A stretch of DNA of 64,000 nucleotides from Pseudoduganella umbonata (GTDB lineage Bacteria; Pseudomonadota; Gammaproteobacteria; Burkholderiales; Burkholderiaceae_D): assembly GCF_014192225.1 (NCBI RefSeq), contig NZ_JACHXS010000010.1, positions 186,001-250,000 on the forward strand. Direction: 5' to 3'. The notes under the pieces are model-generated. The model was not told the DNA's origin and made no database searches. It saw only the letters and a program-made list of their open reading frames with translations. How positions within the stretch are numbered: position 1 is the first letter of the stretch; the number at the start of each line of letters is the position of its first letter. Below, piece by piece: positions 45,739 through 53,959 of the stretch. Made by a program: the position numbers and the translations under genes.

Positions 45739-46335
45739 CTACCGAATTGCACGGAAAGTGAGGTTGACGCGCAGGCCGCGCGGCCTGGTTTCCTTGTTGA
45801 TGCCATGGCGCCAATGCCGCTGCAGCGTGCCGGCCATCAGCAGCAGGCTGCCATCGGTCAGGTCCAGCTTCACCGTGGCCGGCCGCTTCCTGTGTTTCAG
45901 GATGAAGGTGCGTGTGGCGCCGAACGACACCGAGGCGATTGCCGGTTCCGGGCCCAGTTCGGGTTCGTCGTCGCTGTGGAAACCCATGCTGTCGCGCTCG
46001 TTGCGGTAGCAGTTCAGCAGCACACTGTTGAAACGCTTGCCGGTCGCCTCCTCGACGGCACGCTTGATCTCCTGCAGCAGCGGCGTGAACGGCAGCGGGT
46101 GGAAGGTGCGGCCGGAATAGGTGTAGCTGGCCTCGCCATACCAGGCCGACAGGCGTGGCTGCTTCTGGGCCTTGCCGAACAAGAAAATGGTTTCCTCGCG
46201 CCAGGCAATCTCGTGGAGCAGGCGGCGCAGTACCGCATCGTTCGGCATCGATAGCGGGAGTTGCGCGAGGAAGGCCAGCTCGCCGTCGTCGATCGGTATC
46301 GGCTGCAGGGTGGCATCGGCGGAAAACAGGTCCAT
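45739..46335 (-). CDS. AlkB-like 2-oxoglutarate/Fe(II) DNA repair dioxygenase
   Basis: Oxidative demethylase related to human ALKBH2. 198 residues. The iron ligands are His120 and Asp122 (GFHSDDE) and His177 (HWRHGI), and the 2-oxoglutarate residues Arg189 and Arg195 (RVNLTFR) are present, so it should be active on alkylated bases. ATG 46335 gives MDLFSADATL; the longer frame overlaps the next gene's leader. Divergent from the molybdopterin-fold gene. Confidence 0.9.
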   Translation of the reverse strand: MDLFSADATLQPIPIDDGELAFLAQLPLSMPNDAVLRRLLHEIAWREETIFLFGKAQKQPRLSAWYGEASYTYSGRTFHPLPFTPLLQEIKRAVEEATGKRFNSVLLNCYRNERDSMGFHSDDEPELGPEPAIASVSFGATRTFILKHRKRPATVKLDLTDGSLLLMAGTLQRHWRHGINKETRPRGLRVNLTFRAIR

Positions 46336-46385
46336 CACGCTATGATAGCGGACGTTCCGCACGACAATAACAACGAGGAATCCCG

Positions 46386-46958
46386 ATGGAAAAACGTACC
46401 TTCCTGGCTGCGCTGGCAGCCACCGGCATGGCGCCGGCGCTGGCCGCACCCAGGAACGGGCAGCGCGGCCCGACGCTGCTGACGGTCACGGGCGCGATCC
46501 CGAAAGCCAATCGCGCCAGGTTCGACCCGGTGGCGGACCAGATGATGTTCAAGCAAAAGCTGTCGTTCGACAAGGCATGGGCATTCGACTACGGCGCGCT
46601 GGCCGCGCTGCCGGCGCTGACGATCCGGCCCACGCTGGAATACGACGGCAAGGTCCACACGCTGTCCGGCCCGTTGCTGGCCGACGTGCTGAACGCGGCC
46701 GGCGTCGCCCTTGTGGACGGCACCCGCATCACGCTGCGTGCGGTGGACGGTTATGCGGCCTCGGTCACCGGCGCACAGGCGCGCAAGCAACGCTTTATCG
46801 TGGCAACACACATGGATGGCGCACCGATGGCACTCGGCGGCCTGGGCCCGCTATGGGCGGTGTACGACGCGGACCGGGTGCCGGACATGGCGGCAAAACC
46901 CGTGGCCGAGCGCTTCGGCTCCTGCCCGTGGGCCTTGTACCACATCGACATTTCCTGA
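46386..46958 (+). CDS. Exported sulfite-oxidase-fold (Oxidored_molyb) protein lacking the Mo-ligand Cys
   Basis: 190-residue protein with a signal peptide (MEKRTFLAALAATGMAPALA) and the sulfite-oxidase-type molybdopterin domain: KLSFDKAWAFDYGALAALP and YDGKVHTLSGPLLADVLNAAG, then RAVDGYAASV. The only cysteine is in SCPW near the C-terminus, so the usual Mo-coordinating Cys is not visible; it may bind a ligand other than Mo cofactor. ATG 46386 follows GAGGAA. Family by fold pattern; function unknown. Confidence 0.75.
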   Translation: MEKRTFLAALAATGMAPALAAPRNGQRGPTLLTVTGAIPKANRARFDPVADQMMFKQKLSFDKAWAFDYGALAALPALTIRPTLEYDGKVHTLSGPLLADVLNAAGVALVDGTRITLRAVDGYAASVTGAQARKQRFIVATHMDGAPMALGGLGPLWAVYDADRVPDMAAKPVAERFGSCPWALYHIDIS

Positions 46959-46972
46959 GGTTCAGCAGGTCG

Positions 46973-47018
46973 AAAAAATAGGGACGGCCCGGATCGCCGG
47001 ACTGTCCCCGATTTTTTC
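46973..47018. repeat. REP-like terminator hairpin with GGGAC/GTCCC arms
   Basis: A-run, GGGAC, GCCCGG, loop ATCG, CCGG, GTCCC, CGA and a T-run. It sits between convergent genes and can end both transcripts. The GTCCCC arm is shared with the repeats at 11.6 kb and 63.8 kb. Confidence 0.75.
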
Positions 47019-47023
47019 TCGCC

Positions 47024-47386
47024 TTACGCGTACGCTTCGGCCAGCGACATGACACGTGGCGTGAAGGCGACGCCGACGTCGCCGAAGATCTTGCCGATCT
47101 GCGCCATGTTGGCTTCGCACTCTTCTACTTTCCAGCCCTTGAACAGGTCCGTGCCGTCTTTCTGGAAGTGCAGGTCGAGCACCTTGCCGCGGTCCTTGTG
47201 GGTGTAGGCGGAGCTGTGGGTCTGCACGAAACCGGCGGAGGCCAGTGCCTCGAGCACGGCGGCCGGCGGATTGTCCGGGTCGGTTGCCAGGTAAACGCCG
47301 TAGGTCTTGCCGGGCGGTTTTGCAGCAACGTCGACTTCGTAGATGCCGGGCGCCTTGGTGACGGTCGTGGACTTCAGAAATAACAT
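47024..47386 (-). CDS. Conserved hypothetical protein, 120 residues
   Basis: Not recognised. Small soluble protein opening MLFLKSTTVTKAPGIYEVDVA, no signal peptide or membrane helix, rich in Lys/Asp/Glu, with a C-terminal FGDVGVAFTPRVMSLAEAYA. Coding is supported by a regular GC-rich third position and by a ribosome binding site (GGGGATC) before ATG 47386. It stands alone between the REP-like terminator and the DUF2520 gene. Confidence 0.6.
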   Translation of the reverse strand: MLFLKSTTVTKAPGIYEVDVAAKPPGKTYGVYLATDPDNPPAAVLEALASAGFVQTHSSAYTHKDRGKVLDLHFQKDGTDLFKGWKVEECEANMAQIGKIFGDVGVAFTPRVMSLAEAYA

Positions 47387-47532
47387 AACGATCCCCTGTC
47401 CGGCGCGGCGCCGGTCGGTGAAGTAATAAGAGGACCTAGCTTATTGCTTCGCGCCAAGTTTGTCGATGATAGCGTGACTTTTTTTGCTTCAGCGCAACGC
47501 TTTGACGTCAACCGGACAAGATTGACTGCCGG

Positions 47533-48354
47533 TTATTGGCGCTTGCGCGCCGCCAGCGCCGCGGTAGGCGGCACAAGGGCGCCATACAGGGTGCCCGTAT
47601 CGGTATCCCAGGCCGATACGGCGGCCTGCTGCCGCTGGACGGTCGCGTAATCGCCCCGCGCAACCGGGCCGGACAAGGCTTGGGCCGCGCCCATCCGGAA
47701 CACGTTCGACAGCGACTCCTGCGCCAGCGGATGCGCCAGTTCGCGCGCCACGTCGTCGGGAATGCCGGCCGCTTCGTAGGCACGCAGCGCCGCATCGAGC
47801 ACGGTGACGACGTAATTGCTGGCGAAGACCGCCGCCGCATGATAGACGGTCTTGGCGGCCGGATCGATCGCCACGGGCCGGGCGCCGATTGCCTCCAGGG
47901 CCGGCGCCAGCACGGCCAGTGCCGCGGTATCGCCTTCGATGCCGCAAAACGTGCCGGCAAATGCCGCCGCCACGGCGGCGGGATCGGCGAAACTGCGGAT
48001 CGGGTGCACGCTGGCAAGCAGCGCGCCGCCCTGGCGCGCCGCTTCGAGCGTGCCCGACGCCAGCGCGCCGCTGCAGTGGAACACGATCGCACCCTGCAAC
48101 GGGCGGCTGGCGGCAAGCGCCGCGCAGGCCGGCACGATCTGGTCGTCCGTCACCGCCAGCAAATAGACGTCGGCCGCGGGCAGCGCGGCAACGTCCGCGG
48201 CGGCGGTGCCGGCACCGATGAAATCCACGCCACGCTGCGCCGAGCCGGGCGAACGGGCCAGCACGCCGGCGATGTCGAACACGCCGGCCGTGTGCCACAG
48301 GCGCCCCAGCGCGCGGCCGACATGCCCGGCACCGACGATGGCCAGCGTGCGCAT
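47533..48354 (-). CDS. Rossmann-fold DUF2520 protein
   Basis: 273 residues with an N-terminal NAD(P)-binding motif GAGHVGRALG (8-17), the CSGAL and SVHPIRSF segments of the family, and a C-terminal DUF2520 helical domain, as in ProC/6PGD-like dehydrogenases. Substrate unknown. The ATG overlaps the stop of the DUF924 gene by one base, so both are read from one transcript. Confidence 0.85.
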   Translation of the reverse strand: MRTLAIVGAGHVGRALGRLWHTAGVFDIAGVLARSPGSAQRGVDFIGAGTAAADVAALPAADVYLLAVTDDQIVPACAALAASRPLQGAIVFHCSGALASGTLEAARQGGALLASVHPIRSFADPAAVAAAFAGTFCGIEGDTAALAVLAPALEAIGARPVAIDPAAKTVYHAAAVFASNYVVTVLDAALRAYEAAGIPDDVARELAHPLAQESLSNVFRMGAAQALSGPVARGDYATVQRQQAAVSAWDTDTGTLYGALVPPTAALAARKRQ

Positions 48355-48938
48355 CAGAATCCGGACCCGGGCGTTTTCAGGAATTCCACCTCTTCCGGCG
48401 TCGACGCGCGGCCCAGGATCTCGTTGCGGTGCGGGAAGCGGCCGAACTTGCGGATCACGTCGCGGTGGCGTTTCGCAAAATCGAGCATGCTGTCAAAGCC
48501 CGCGGCGGAAGCCGCCAGCTTGTCGAACAGGATGACCGAGCGGTCCTGCATCGACAGGCTTTCGGCATGCTCGAACGGCATGTACGAAAACGCGCGCTGG
48601 ACCGGCGGCAGCGTCTGGTTGGCACCGGAGTTGTCGATCGCCAGCGCCGCTTCCAGCGCCAGCGTGTCGCCGGCAAACGCCTTCGGCGTGCCGCGGTAGA
48701 TGTTGCGCGTGAACTGGTCCAGCACGAGGATGCGCGCCAGCGCACCCTGGGTTCCTTCATCGTCCCACCGGCGCAGGCCGCCCGCCAGCGCATCCTCGAC
48801 GGCATCGCCGAATTCGGCGAACACCTGGCGATCGAACGCGTCATCCTTGCGGAACCATTCCGGCCGCTGCGTGTTATGGCCTTTCACGCCGATCGGCAGG
48901 AACCAGAAATCCAGTACGTCTTGCGATGTCACGAGCAT
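48354..48938 (-). CDS. DUF924 family protein
   Basis: 194-residue helical protein (TPR-like fold) of the DUF924 family, with the opening QDVLDFWFLPIGVKGHNTQRPEWFRKDDAFD and the motif ILVLDQFTRNIYRGTPKAFAGD, both diagnostic. Function unknown. ATG 48938 follows CAGGAAAC. First gene of a pair with DUF2520. Confidence 0.88.
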   Translation of the reverse strand: MLVTSQDVLDFWFLPIGVKGHNTQRPEWFRKDDAFDRQVFAEFGDAVEDALAGGLRRWDDEGTQGALARILVLDQFTRNIYRGTPKAFAGDTLALEAALAIDNSGANQTLPPVQRAFSYMPFEHAESLSMQDRSVILFDKLAASAAGFDSMLDFAKRHRDVIRKFGRFPHRNEILGRASTPEEVEFLKTPGSGF

Positions 48939-48960
48939 AAATGTTTCCTGTAATGGAGGG

Positions 48961-49048
48961 TCTGGAGGGAATGCTGGCTTGCAGGCCGGCATCGCTGCGC
49001 CGGCAAGGAGCTGTGCTCCTTGAAACCCCGGCTACGCCCCCGGTTTTT
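48961..49048. repeat. Structured intergenic element between mgtC and the DUF924 gene
   Basis: Contains AAGGAGC-TGT-GCTCCTT (49005-49021, 7 perfect bp), a GCCGGC pair around ATCGCTGC and a CCCCGG tract. It ends CCCCGGTTTTTGG, the same 3' flank as the REP-like element at 29.3 kb, so the two probably belong to one family. Confidence 0.6.
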
Positions 49049-49058
49049 GGTAACTTCC

Positions 49059-49799
49059 TCAGTTGCGCGCGTGGGTGATCTGGAACCCTTCCACGCCTTC
49101 GTAGTGCGCCATTTCTTCCGCCAGCTTGCCCAGCGGGGCGCCGCTGCGCTTGCTGTGGGCCAGCGCGACGAAGCGCCATTCCATCCGTCCTCCCTGCAGC
49201 GCGATCATCAGCGAACCGCCGGCGATCTCGTAGCCGCGCTCGTTCGCCAGTGCGCGCAGCCGTGCTTCCTGCGGTTCGTAGCCCGGCTTGAAGCGCAGCG
49301 TGATCGCGATCGCGTGCCGCGATGGCAGCCAGGCTTCGATCTTCGACAGGTAGATCATCACCACGGCCGACAGCAGCGCCAGCCCCATCGCCGCGGCATA
49401 GAAGCCCACGCCGACCAGGATGCCGATCACCGACGAAGCCCAGATTGACGCCGCCGTCGTCAGCCCGCTGATGTTGAATCCCTCGCGCATGATGACGCCC
49501 GCGCCGAGGAAGCCGATGCCGGTGACGATGCCCTGGATCACGCGGGTGGGATCGGTGCCCACCAGCGCCGTCATCTGGCCGCCGAACCAGTGCTCGGGAT
49601 AGCCGCCGATCACGGTCAGCGCGGCCGACGCCATGCACACCAGTCCATAGGTGCGCATGCCGGCGGCGCGGCCATGGTACGAGCGTTCGTAGCCGACCAG
49701 CATGCCGAGCAGCAGCGCGCCCAGCAGGTTGAGGAAGATGACGCCATTTGTCACCAGCTCGGCCGACGTCCAGTAGGCCCCCAGCAGGTCGCGCGTCAT
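49059..49799 (-). CDS. MgtC/SapB family membrane protein
   Basis: 246-residue inner-membrane protein. The N-terminal half holds the MgtC/SapB membrane domain with LLGALLLGMLVGYERSYHGRAAGMRTYGLVC and GIGFLGAGVIMREG, both diagnostic. The last 100 residues form a soluble domain (ACT-like) ending VEGFQITHARN. MgtC proteins act in Mg2+ limitation and acid stress, though the family is diverse. ATG 49799 comes one base after the stop of the preceding small gene, so they are coupled. Confidence 0.88.
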   Translation of the reverse strand: MTRDLLGAYWTSAELVTNGVIFLNLLGALLLGMLVGYERSYHGRAAGMRTYGLVCMASAALTVIGGYPEHWFGGQMTALVGTDPTRVIQGIVTGIGFLGAGVIMREGFNISGLTTAASIWASSVIGILVGVGFYAAAMGLALLSAVVMIYLSKIEAWLPSRHAIAITLRFKPGYEPQEARLRALANERGYEIAGGSLMIALQGGRMEWRFVALAHSKRSGAPLGKLAEEMAHYEGVEGFQITHARN

Positions 49800-49800
49800 G

Positions 49801-50064
49801 TCATGCTTTCGGCGGCTTCTTCGTCAGCTGCTTCTCGAATTCGACATCGTTCTTGCTGATGCGCTTCGCCACCTGCGGCCCCTGCGCATTGACGAAGGCC
49901 ACGAACTCGTCGAGCTCCATCGGTGGGCACAGCGGTGGCTTGCCCGGCCCCTCGGTGAGAAAGAAGTGGCCGCTGCCGGTGATCGACATCGACCAGCCCG
50001 GGTTGCCGCTGCGCTGCTTGAGCCGGTCGATCGCGTTCGACGCCCGGGTGGAACGGCTGCTCAT
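49801..50064 (-). CDS. Small conserved hypothetical protein, 87 residues
   Basis: Not recognised. Basic N-terminus (MSSRSTRASNAIDRLKQR), then GNPGWSMSITGSGHFFLTEGPGKPPLCPPMELDEFVAFVNAQ and a Lys-rich end. No membrane segment. It overlaps the pepP stop (ATGA) and ends one base before mgtC, so it is part of a three-gene operon. AAAGGA 10 bases before ATG 50064 supports the start. Confidence 0.65.
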   Translation of the reverse strand: MSSRSTRASNAIDRLKQRSGNPGWSMSITGSGHFFLTEGPGKPPLCPPMELDEFVAFVNAQGPQVAKRISKNDVEFEKQLTKKPPKA

Positions 50065-51875
50065 AATGGTTGGGTCCTTTCGTTGAGCCATGCCAGCGCG
50101 GCGCCGTCGACCAGCGGGCCCAGGCGTTCGCGCACGGTGGCGTGGTAATCGTTCAGCCACGCGATCTCGTCGTCGCGCAGCAGGGCGCGGTCGATGCAGC
50201 GCGTGTCGATCGGGCACAGCGTCAGCGTCTCGAAGCGCAGGAATTCGCCGAACTCCGTCGTGCCGTCGGCCCGGTTCAGCACCAGATTCTCGATGCGGAT
50301 GCCCCACTTGCCGGGCCGGTAGATGCCCGGTTCGATCGATGTGATCATGCCCGGCTCCATCGCCGTGTGCGGCTCGGGCATCAGCGACGGCGTGATCGCG
50401 TGCGGCCCTTCGTGCACGTTGAGGAAAAAGCCCACGCCATGGCCGGTGCCGTGACCGAAGTCGATGCCGGCCGACCAGATCGGCGCACGGGCGATCGCGT
50501 CGAGCAGTGGTGCCTTCGTACCGCGCGGGAAGCGCGTGGCGGACAGCGCCATCATGCCCTTCAGCACCAGCGTGAAGTCGCGCCGGTGTTCGGCGGTGAT
50601 GTCGCCCACCGGCACCACGCGCGTGATGTCGGTGGTGCCGCCGATGTACTGGCCGCCGGAATCGATCAGCAGCAGGCCATCGCCATCGATGACGGCGCAG
50701 TGTTCTTCGGTGGCGCGGTAATGCATGATCGCGCCGTTGGCCTGGAACCCGGCAATCGTGCCGAAGCTGGGGCTGACGAAGCCCGGCCGGCGCGCGCGGG
50801 CGGCAGTGATGTGGCGGTCGATGTCGACCTCGTCCAGCGACTTCTCGTGGCGGCGCGCCAGTGCCTCCTCGAGCCAGGCAAAGAATTCGCACAGCGCCGC
50901 GCCGTCCTGCTCCATCGTGGCGCGTACGTGCACGGCTTCCGCTTCGGTCTTGCGCGACTTGGCGAACGTGGTCGGATTGATCGCTTCCACCACCTTCACA
51001 TGAGCGGCCACCGCCTGCCGCGTACCGTGCGTGATGCGGCGCGGATCGAGCAGCAGCACGGCACCCGGCGGCAGTTCGGCCAGCGCGGCGGCGGCGCGCT
51101 CATAAGGCGCGACGGTGATGCCGTCGGCCGTGAGCTTGGCCGCCAGCGACGGCTTTACCTTGCCCTGGTCCACGAACAGCGTGGCGTGGTCCAGCCCGAC
51201 CAGCGCATGCGCGACGAAAACCGGGTTGAAGTTCACATCCGATCCGCGCAGGTTGAACAGGTACGCGATATCGTCCAGCGTGGAGATCAGGTGGCGGTCG
51301 GCGCCCTGCTCGCGCATCGCGGCGTGCAGCGCGGCGAGCTTTTCGGTGCGCGGCGTGGCGGCATACGGCGGCGCGTGCTCGTACACGGGATCGTGCGGCA
51401 AGCCGGGACGGTCGTTCCACACGTCGTCGAGCAGGTCGATATCGGCGCGCAGCGTGACGCCTTTCGCATCGAGCGCACCCTGCAGCAGCCGGGCGATGGC
51501 CAGGCCCAGCACGGTGCCGTCGACAGCGACCGCCTGCCCGGCCTGCAGCGTGGCCGCCAGCCAGGCCACGTATTCCGTGCTGGCGCCCGACGCGATCTTC
51601 ATCAGCGCAATGCCGCTGCCGGCCAGTTCCGTTTCGGCCTGCGTCCAGTACCGGCCGTCGGTCCACACGCCGGCGAAGTCCTGGGTGGCGATGAACGTGC
51701 CGACCGACCCCGTGAAGCCGGACAGCCACTCGCGCCCTTTCCAGCGCGGCGGCAGGTATTCGGACAGGTGCGGATCGGACGACGGCACGATGACGGCGTC
51801 GACGCCATGGCGGCGCATGGCCTGGCGCAATGCTGCCAGGCGGTCGGCGAAGATGTTGGCTGCGGTAAGGGACAT
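50061..51875 (-). CDS. pepP: Xaa-Pro aminopeptidase (M24B)
   Basis: Metallopeptidase removing an N-terminal residue before proline. 604 residues in three domains; the last (about 320-604) is the pita-bread catalytic domain. Metal ligands are the Asp pair in LIDSGGQYIGGTTDITR, His in FGHGTGHGVG, and Glu in SIEPGIY and in IENLVL. The long form (vs ~440) is the type found widely in eukaryotes and proteobacteria. ATG 51875 opens MSLTAANIFADRLAAL; the frame continues upstream only through shadow. Overlaps the small gene by four bases. Confidence 0.9.
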   Translation of the reverse strand: MSLTAANIFADRLAALRQAMRRHGVDAVIVPSSDPHLSEYLPPRWKGREWLSGFTGSVGTFIATQDFAGVWTDGRYWTQAETELAGSGIALMKIASGASTEYVAWLAATLQAGQAVAVDGTVLGLAIARLLQGALDAKGVTLRADIDLLDDVWNDRPGLPHDPVYEHAPPYAATPRTEKLAALHAAMREQGADRHLISTLDDIAYLFNLRGSDVNFNPVFVAHALVGLDHATLFVDQGKVKPSLAAKLTADGITVAPYERAAAALAELPPGAVLLLDPRRITHGTRQAVAAHVKVVEAINPTTFAKSRKTEAEAVHVRATMEQDGAALCEFFAWLEEALARRHEKSLDEVDIDRHITAARARRPGFVSPSFGTIAGFQANGAIMHYRATEEHCAVIDGDGLLLIDSGGQYIGGTTDITRVVPVGDITAEHRRDFTLVLKGMMALSATRFPRGTKAPLLDAIARAPIWSAGIDFGHGTGHGVGFFLNVHEGPHAITPSLMPEPHTAMEPGMITSIEPGIYRPGKWGIRIENLVLNRADGTTEFGEFLRFETLTLCPIDTRCIDRALLRDDEIAWLNDYHATVRERLGPLVDGAALAWLNERTQPL

Positions 51876-51936
51876 GGTGGGTATCGGTGGCACACGAGTA
51901 AGGACACGTGCCCGAATGATACCGCGCAGCCGCTCA

Positions 51937-52956
51937 TCAGTGCAGCACCCTCGGCTGGCTGTTGTCCCCTTCGAGGTGATGCGTGGTGTGCTGGAAGTCC
52001 ATGCGCGGACGGCCCTCGGCAATGTCGCGTACGGCACGCACGATCTCGTCCTGCGCCACGTAGTGCAGCATGTGGCCGGCATCCTGCACCGTGTGCAGCT
52101 GGCTTTGCAGCAGTTCGCGGTGCAGGCGTTCGGCGTTGTGGCCTGGATCGACGACCTTGTCGCCGGTACCGGTGAAGATGGTCACGGGCAGCGTGATCTC
52201 GGCATAGCGGTGCCGCAGGTTCGCGGCGGCGGGAATCATCAATACCGATTCCGCGCTGGCCGCACGCAGCTGCGAAGGCCGCAGCGACAGCCACTTGGGC
52301 CAGCGCCTGAAACTGTCCGCCACCGGGCGTGGACTGAACACTTTCTTGACGAACCCCGGCCACAGCAGGCGCGACACGAGTGGCGACACCGTGAAGCGCA
52401 TCACGTCGCCCACCAACGGGATCGCCGGGCCGGACATCAGTACCACGTCGGCACGCGGGTTCGGATAGTAATAGCCAGCCATCAGCACGAGGCCGTTGAC
52501 GAGGTCCGGATGGTCCATCGCCATTGCCAGCGAGACCAGCGTCCCCCACGAATGGCCCACCACGATGGCCTTGTCGACGTGCAACTCCGCCAGTGCCCTG
52601 GCCAGCAGAGCGGCCTGCTCCGGTGGCGTCCAGACTGTGCTGCGCGGCCGGTCGCTGTAGCCGAAGCCGGGGCGGTCGAAGGCGATCACCGTATGGTCGC
52701 GCGCCAGCATGTCGATCAGGCCGGACAGTTCGAAGTCTAGCGACGTCGCGCCATTGCCGTGCAATAGCACGACAACGGGGCCGGCGCCACGCTGCAGGTA
52801 ATGCAGCTTCACGCCATCGACGGTAACGAACTGGCCGGTCGGCGGATTTTCCACCTCGGCCTGTTTTGTCTTGCTGCGAACCACCATGTAGGAAGCGGCC
52901 AGCGCACCGACCGCCGCCGCTGCCCATGCCGTTTGTTTTCTGCTCAGCTGTAACAT
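51937..52956 (-). CDS. Membrane-anchored alpha/beta hydrolase
   Basis: 339 residues: an N-terminal membrane segment (about 9-27) and an alpha/beta-hydrolase domain with VVVLLHGNGATSLDFE, the nucleophile in VVGHSWGT and late acid and His in TGTGDKVVDP and DAGHMLHY. It is probably a periplasmic or cytoplasmic-face esterase/haloalkane-type hydrolase; substrate unknown. ATG 52956 follows CAGGAG. It lies 61 bp upstream of pepP and could be in its operon. Confidence 0.85.
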   Translation of the reverse strand: MLQLSRKQTAWAAAAVGALAASYMVVRSKTKQAEVENPPTGQFVTVDGVKLHYLQRGAGPVVVLLHGNGATSLDFELSGLIDMLARDHTVIAFDRPGFGYSDRPRSTVWTPPEQAALLARALAELHVDKAIVVGHSWGTLVSLAMAMDHPDLVNGLVLMAGYYYPNPRADVVLMSGPAIPLVGDVMRFTVSPLVSRLLWPGFVKKVFSPRPVADSFRRWPKWLSLRPSQLRAASAESVLMIPAAANLRHRYAEITLPVTIFTGTGDKVVDPGHNAERLHRELLQSQLHTVQDAGHMLHYVAQDEIVRAVRDIAEGRPRMDFQHTTHHLEGDNSQPRVLH

Positions 52957-53077
52957 GAAATGCTCCTGGATTCACCGTGTCCGGGACAGGCTAAAGCAGG
53001 ACAGCGCTGCCATTTGTTAAGGCACTAACACAGAAGGCGAATCGTTTACAACACAGCTGGACAACAGCGCGACAGTG

Positions 53078-53842
53078 CTAAGGCAGCGCCTGGGCTTCGA
53101 AGCTTCTCAAGCCATCCAGGTCGAGTATGCGGATGCCGCCGTAATCCACGCGCAACAATCCTTCCCGCTCGAGCACCTGCAGGGCCTGGTTGGCGCGCTG
53201 GCGCGACGCGCCGGACAGCAGCCCGACTTCTTCCTGCGAGATTTGCACCAGCCGCTGGCTGCCGGGATACAGGTGGGTATTGAACAGCGAGGCCAGGCAG
53301 CGGGCCACGCGGGTATCCGGATCGAGCAGCCGCTCGTGCTCGACCATGCCGATGAACTGGCCCAGCCGTTCGTTCAGCTGCATCAGGAGGAAGCGTGTAA
53401 ACGGCAGGCTGGTTTCCAGCAGCCAGTGGAAGGTAGCGGCCGGCATGCGGGCGATGCGGCTGTCGCGCAGCGCCATCGCATCGTATTTGCGGTGCTCGTC
53501 CTTCAGCAGCGAGCCTTCGCCGAACCAGCCGCCGGGCGGTACGCCGGTAAACGTGACACTCTTGCCGGACGGCGAAAAGTTGTTCATCTTGACCATGCCG
53601 GCAACGATACCGATCCAGTTGTCGACGACTTCCCCCTTGCGGCAGACGAAGCCGCCTTTCGGCACGAACACCTCGAACGTGGTGTCTTCCACGCGTGCCA
53701 TCTGCTCGGGCGTCAGCGCCTGCGCCCACAACGCGCCGCGCAATGCTTCTTTCAGGCTGGGTACCTTGTCGTCCACGCTGTCATCCATGCTGTCATCTAC
53801 GCTGTGATGGATGCAGTGATCCACGCTTTGATCATATTGCAT
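53078..53842 (-). CDS. Crp/Fnr family transcriptional regulator
   Basis: 254 residues. After an unusual acidic N-terminus with SVDD repeats (6-25) comes the cyclic-nucleotide-binding beta-roll (about 35-150; GEGSLLKDEHRKYDAMA) and a C-terminal winged helix with QISQEEVGLLSGASRQRANQALQVL. The cyclic-nucleotide residues of Crp are not all present, so the effector is uncertain. It is divergent from the CoA-ligase/ABC operon, its probable target. ATG 53842 has a weak ribosome binding site; ATG 53788 is possible. Confidence 0.85.
   Translation of the reverse strand: MQYDQSVDHCIHHSVDDSMDDSVDDKVPSLKEALRGALWAQALTPEQMARVEDTTFEVFVPKGGFVCRKGEVVDNWIGIVAGMVKMNNFSPSGKSVTFTGVPPGGWFGEGSLLKDEHRKYDAMALRDSRIARMPAATFHWLLETSLPFTRFLLMQLNERLGQFIGMVEHERLLDPDTRVARCLASLFNTHLYPGSQRLVQISQEEVGLLSGASRQRANQALQVLEREGLLRVDYGGIRILDLDGLRSFEAQALP
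53768..53827 (-). repeat. Five 12-bp units at the start of the Crp/Fnr gene
   Basis: Codons 6-25 read SVDH, CIHH, SVDD, SMDD, SVDD, a strict 12-bp period. It is the third gene in the window with such a repeat directly after the start codon. Confidence 0.85.
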
Positions 53843-53865
53843 TGCACCATCGAAAGTCCGGGCAA

Positions 53866-53883
53866 TTGTCTTTGAAACGACAA
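53866..53883. promoter_or_regulatory. Candidate Crp/Fnr-type dyad in the divergent gap
   Basis: TTGTC-N8-GACAA is an inverted repeat between the regulator gene and the acyl-CoA ligase gene. Spacing is a little wider than for Crp or Fnr. It may be the regulator's own site; inference from position only. Confidence 0.4.
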
Positions 53884-53959
53884 CCGCGGGCAGGCATCGC
53901 AGTTAATATCATTGCATAAAAAGCGCGTCTCGAACCCCGAATCAGAATGGGAGACACTG

